64,000 nucleotides of DNA, from NCBI GenBank assembly GCA_004377185.1, contig SOIM01000020.1, positions 1 through 64,000 of the forward strand. Reading direction: 5' to 3'. Positions 62,805 through 64,000 of the stretch are shown here, piece by piece (positions within the stretch are counted from its first letter, which is position 1; each line of letters begins with the position of its first letter). The notes under the pieces were generated by a model. It worked only from the letters and a program-made list of their open reading frames with translations, made no database searches and was not told the DNA's origin. The DNA comes from Methanomassiliicoccales archaeon (GTDB lineage Archaea > Thermoplasmatota > Thermoplasmata > RBG-16-68-12 > SOIM01). The translations under genes and the position numbers were made by a program.

Positions 62805-62859
62805 AGTATAACCCTCACAAGTAATGTTCTCCCGATATTTAAGGAAAAAGTCTTTCGGA

Positions 62860-63423
62860 TTAGGAATACCTTTCTTCCTTCCAGGGATCCGCGGAATCGC
62901 TGTATCCCCTCTTCTCCCAGTACCCCAGCTCCTTCTCTTCCGTGAACACTACCTTCCTTACCCATTTGGCGCTCTTGTACGCGTATTTCTTTGGAACGAC
63001 CAACCTCAACGGACCACCGTGCTCAGGAGGTAGGGGTTCTCCCTCAAACTGAGATGCAAGAAGGACATCCTCATCCATCATATCCTCCAGTGACAGGCTA
63101 GTCGTGTACCCGCCTTCCGCGACCACAGTTACGAAGCGTGCGTTTGCTTTGGGGCTTGCGAGTTTCACAAGTTCCCTGAACCTGACCCCCTCCCATTCGT
63201 TCTCCAGCCTGCTCCATCCCGTCACGCAGTGGAAGTCACTGACCGCCTTCGCCTTCGGAAGGTCTCGGAATTCCTTCCAGCTCATGGTCACAGAATTCTC
63301 GACCAGCCCCTCCACTCGGAAATCCCATTCCTTCTGATCGAATTCCGGGACGCTTCCTTCATGAAGGACTGGAAACTTCTCGGTGACCTTCTGGCCAGGC
63401 GGTATCCTCTCCTCTTCGTTCAT
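62860..63423 (-). CDS. Sulfite-oxidase-like molybdopterin oxidoreductase
   Basis: The domain is the SUOX/MsrP molybdopterin fold: PVLHEGSVPEFD, then the Mo-ligand Cys in DFHCVTGWSRLENEWEGV, and LPPEHGGPLRLVVPKKYAYKSAKWV. Length 187 is that of single-domain archaeal and bacterial members without the dimerisation domain. No signal peptide is present, so it is cytoplasmic. The substrate is unknown. It directly follows the MobB-like gene (one operon), which fits a molybdenum cofactor requirement. Confidence 0.9.
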   Translation of the reverse strand: MNEEERIPPGQKVTEKFPVLHEGSVPEFDQKEWDFRVEGLVENSVTMSWKEFRDLPKAKAVSDFHCVTGWSRLENEWEGVRFRELVKLASPKANARFVTVVAEGGYTTSLSLEDMMDEDVLLASQFEGEPLPPEHGGPLRLVVPKKYAYKSAKWVRKVVFTEEKELGYWEKRGYSDSADPWKEERYS

Positions 63424-64000
63424 TCATCTCTCTTCCTTGCTAGGACTCTCAACCTCGATGACGGCAGAACCAAAATCTCCAACTCCCCTCAGTGAGGTGA
63501 GCATGGCGAGGACAGCATTTCCGAAGATCTCTGCGGGAAACTTCTTCAAGGGAACCTTCTTGCCGTCCACCGTCACGCAAATGCTCTTCCTTCCGTAGTG
63601 CTTGCAATCCTCTACGTCCACCTCTCCCGATATTACCTTGTTCGCAAATGTGGCACAATCAAACCCGCATTCCTGACAGTCGAGAAGGGGAAGACGGTTG
63701 TAGACTCTTTCGAACTCTATCTTGGATTTGATGTACTCGATCATGCCTTCATCTTTATCCTTGAACCTGAGAACTGTGTTCTCCTCTTCCTCGATATCTC
63801 CGACCGCGACCTTCGGGAAAGCTGATGACTTGTAGCCTTCCACCAGTATTACGTCGGTATCAAGGTTCTTCTGTATCGTTTCCAGGATTTTCTCAATGGA
63901 CACCGACCCTCTCACTATAAAACTCGTTTCTTGGTCGCTGCTTGCAACCACGAGCCGCGCTCCCGCCTCCGCGTGCCTCCAAGTGTCTTTGCCTTCGGTA
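63424..64000 (-). CDS. mobB: MobB-like protein with Fe-S domain, 5' end outside the window
   Basis: The frame is open to the window edge and reads GKDTWRHAEAGARLVVAS just inside it, the MobB stretch after the P-loop, so the internal GTG at 63951 is not the real start. DVILVEGYKSSAFPKV is the other MobB signature. The C-terminal part has CQECGFDCATFANK and a Cys about 17 residues on (EDCKHYG), the pattern of a 4Fe-4S domain seen in RnfB and CO-dehydrogenase subunits. MobB assists attachment of GMP to molybdopterin. Confidence 0.85.
   Translation of the reverse strand, partial: TEGKDTWRHAEAGARLVVASSDQETSFIVRGSVSIEKILETIQKNLDTDVILVEGYKSSAFPKVAVGDIEEEENTVLRFKDKDEGMIEYIKSKIEFERVYNRLPLLDCQECGFDCATFANKVISGEVDVEDCKHYGRKSICVTVDGKKVPLKKFPAEIFGNAVLAMLTSLRGVGDFGSAVIEVESPSKEER

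Noticed and set aside
1-64000. CRISPR array, rRNA or tRNA genes
   Set aside because: I scanned for regularly spaced repeats, T-loop motifs and rRNA signatures and found none that held up.

Overview
The window reads as archaeal chromosome. It encodes a transcription factor B, and TATA boxes lie about 25 bases upstream of predicted transcript starts, several of them leaderless. It also has a TrmB-type regulator, a MIP18-family protein and the hydrogenase/heterodisulfide-reductase parts known from methanogens and other anaerobic archaea. No methyl-coenzyme M reductase gene is in the window. The gene mix (Mvh-type hydrogenase, many HdrA, LeuCD-type dehydratases, secreted M28 and M14 peptidases) would fit an uncultured anaerobic, peptide-degrading member of the Thermoplasmatota, but that placement is inference.

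Layout. 1-220: a probable IS200/IS605-type right end and a tiny membrane ORF. 220-9272: secreted M28 peptidase, MIP18-like protein, TrmB-type regulator, TFB, IscU-like scaffold, Rossmann protein, SLC13-type transporter and ferredoxin. 9273-20560: central carbon block with two LeuC/LeuD-type dehydratase pairs, an isocitrate-dehydrogenase-like enzyme, and a divergent operon of SucC-like, SucD-like, short citryl-CoA-lyase-like and HD-domain genes; a secreted M14 carboxypeptidase is embedded in it. 20564-25479: HdrB and HdrC, a hydrogenase maturation protease, a small protein, and the MvhG and MvhA hydrogenase subunits.

25523-45309 is the centrepiece: about 20 kb on the minus strand made almost only of HdrA and MvhD relatives. 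Four HdrA genes are double-length and a fifth is split in two. The MvhD genes come in four architectures: plain, fused to a winged helix, fused to HdrC plus HdrB, and fused to a winged helix plus a Cys tail. A Cys-motif-duplicated protein lies among them. Two neighbouring HdrA genes are a 3,005-bp tandem duplication with tracts of perfect identity. With the hydrogenase and HdrBC next door, this looks like a set of interchangeable flavin-based electron-bifurcation complexes.

45310-52704: a 30-residue Cys-rich microprotein with its own promoter and T-run; an operon of radical SAM/SPASM enzyme, unknown protein and divergent NadA-like protein; a Cys-rich membrane protein; a radical SAM, PurM-like and GNAT triad resembling the core of the bacterial Nit1C cluster; a small protein; and an OsmC protein. 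52720-64000: glycosyltransferase, a GlcD/HdrD-like oxidoreductase pair, a large secreted beta-propeller/OmpL47-like protein, thioredoxin reductase, a sulfite-oxidase-like molybdoenzyme and a MobB-like protein cut by the window edge. I saw no rRNA, tRNA or CRISPR array.
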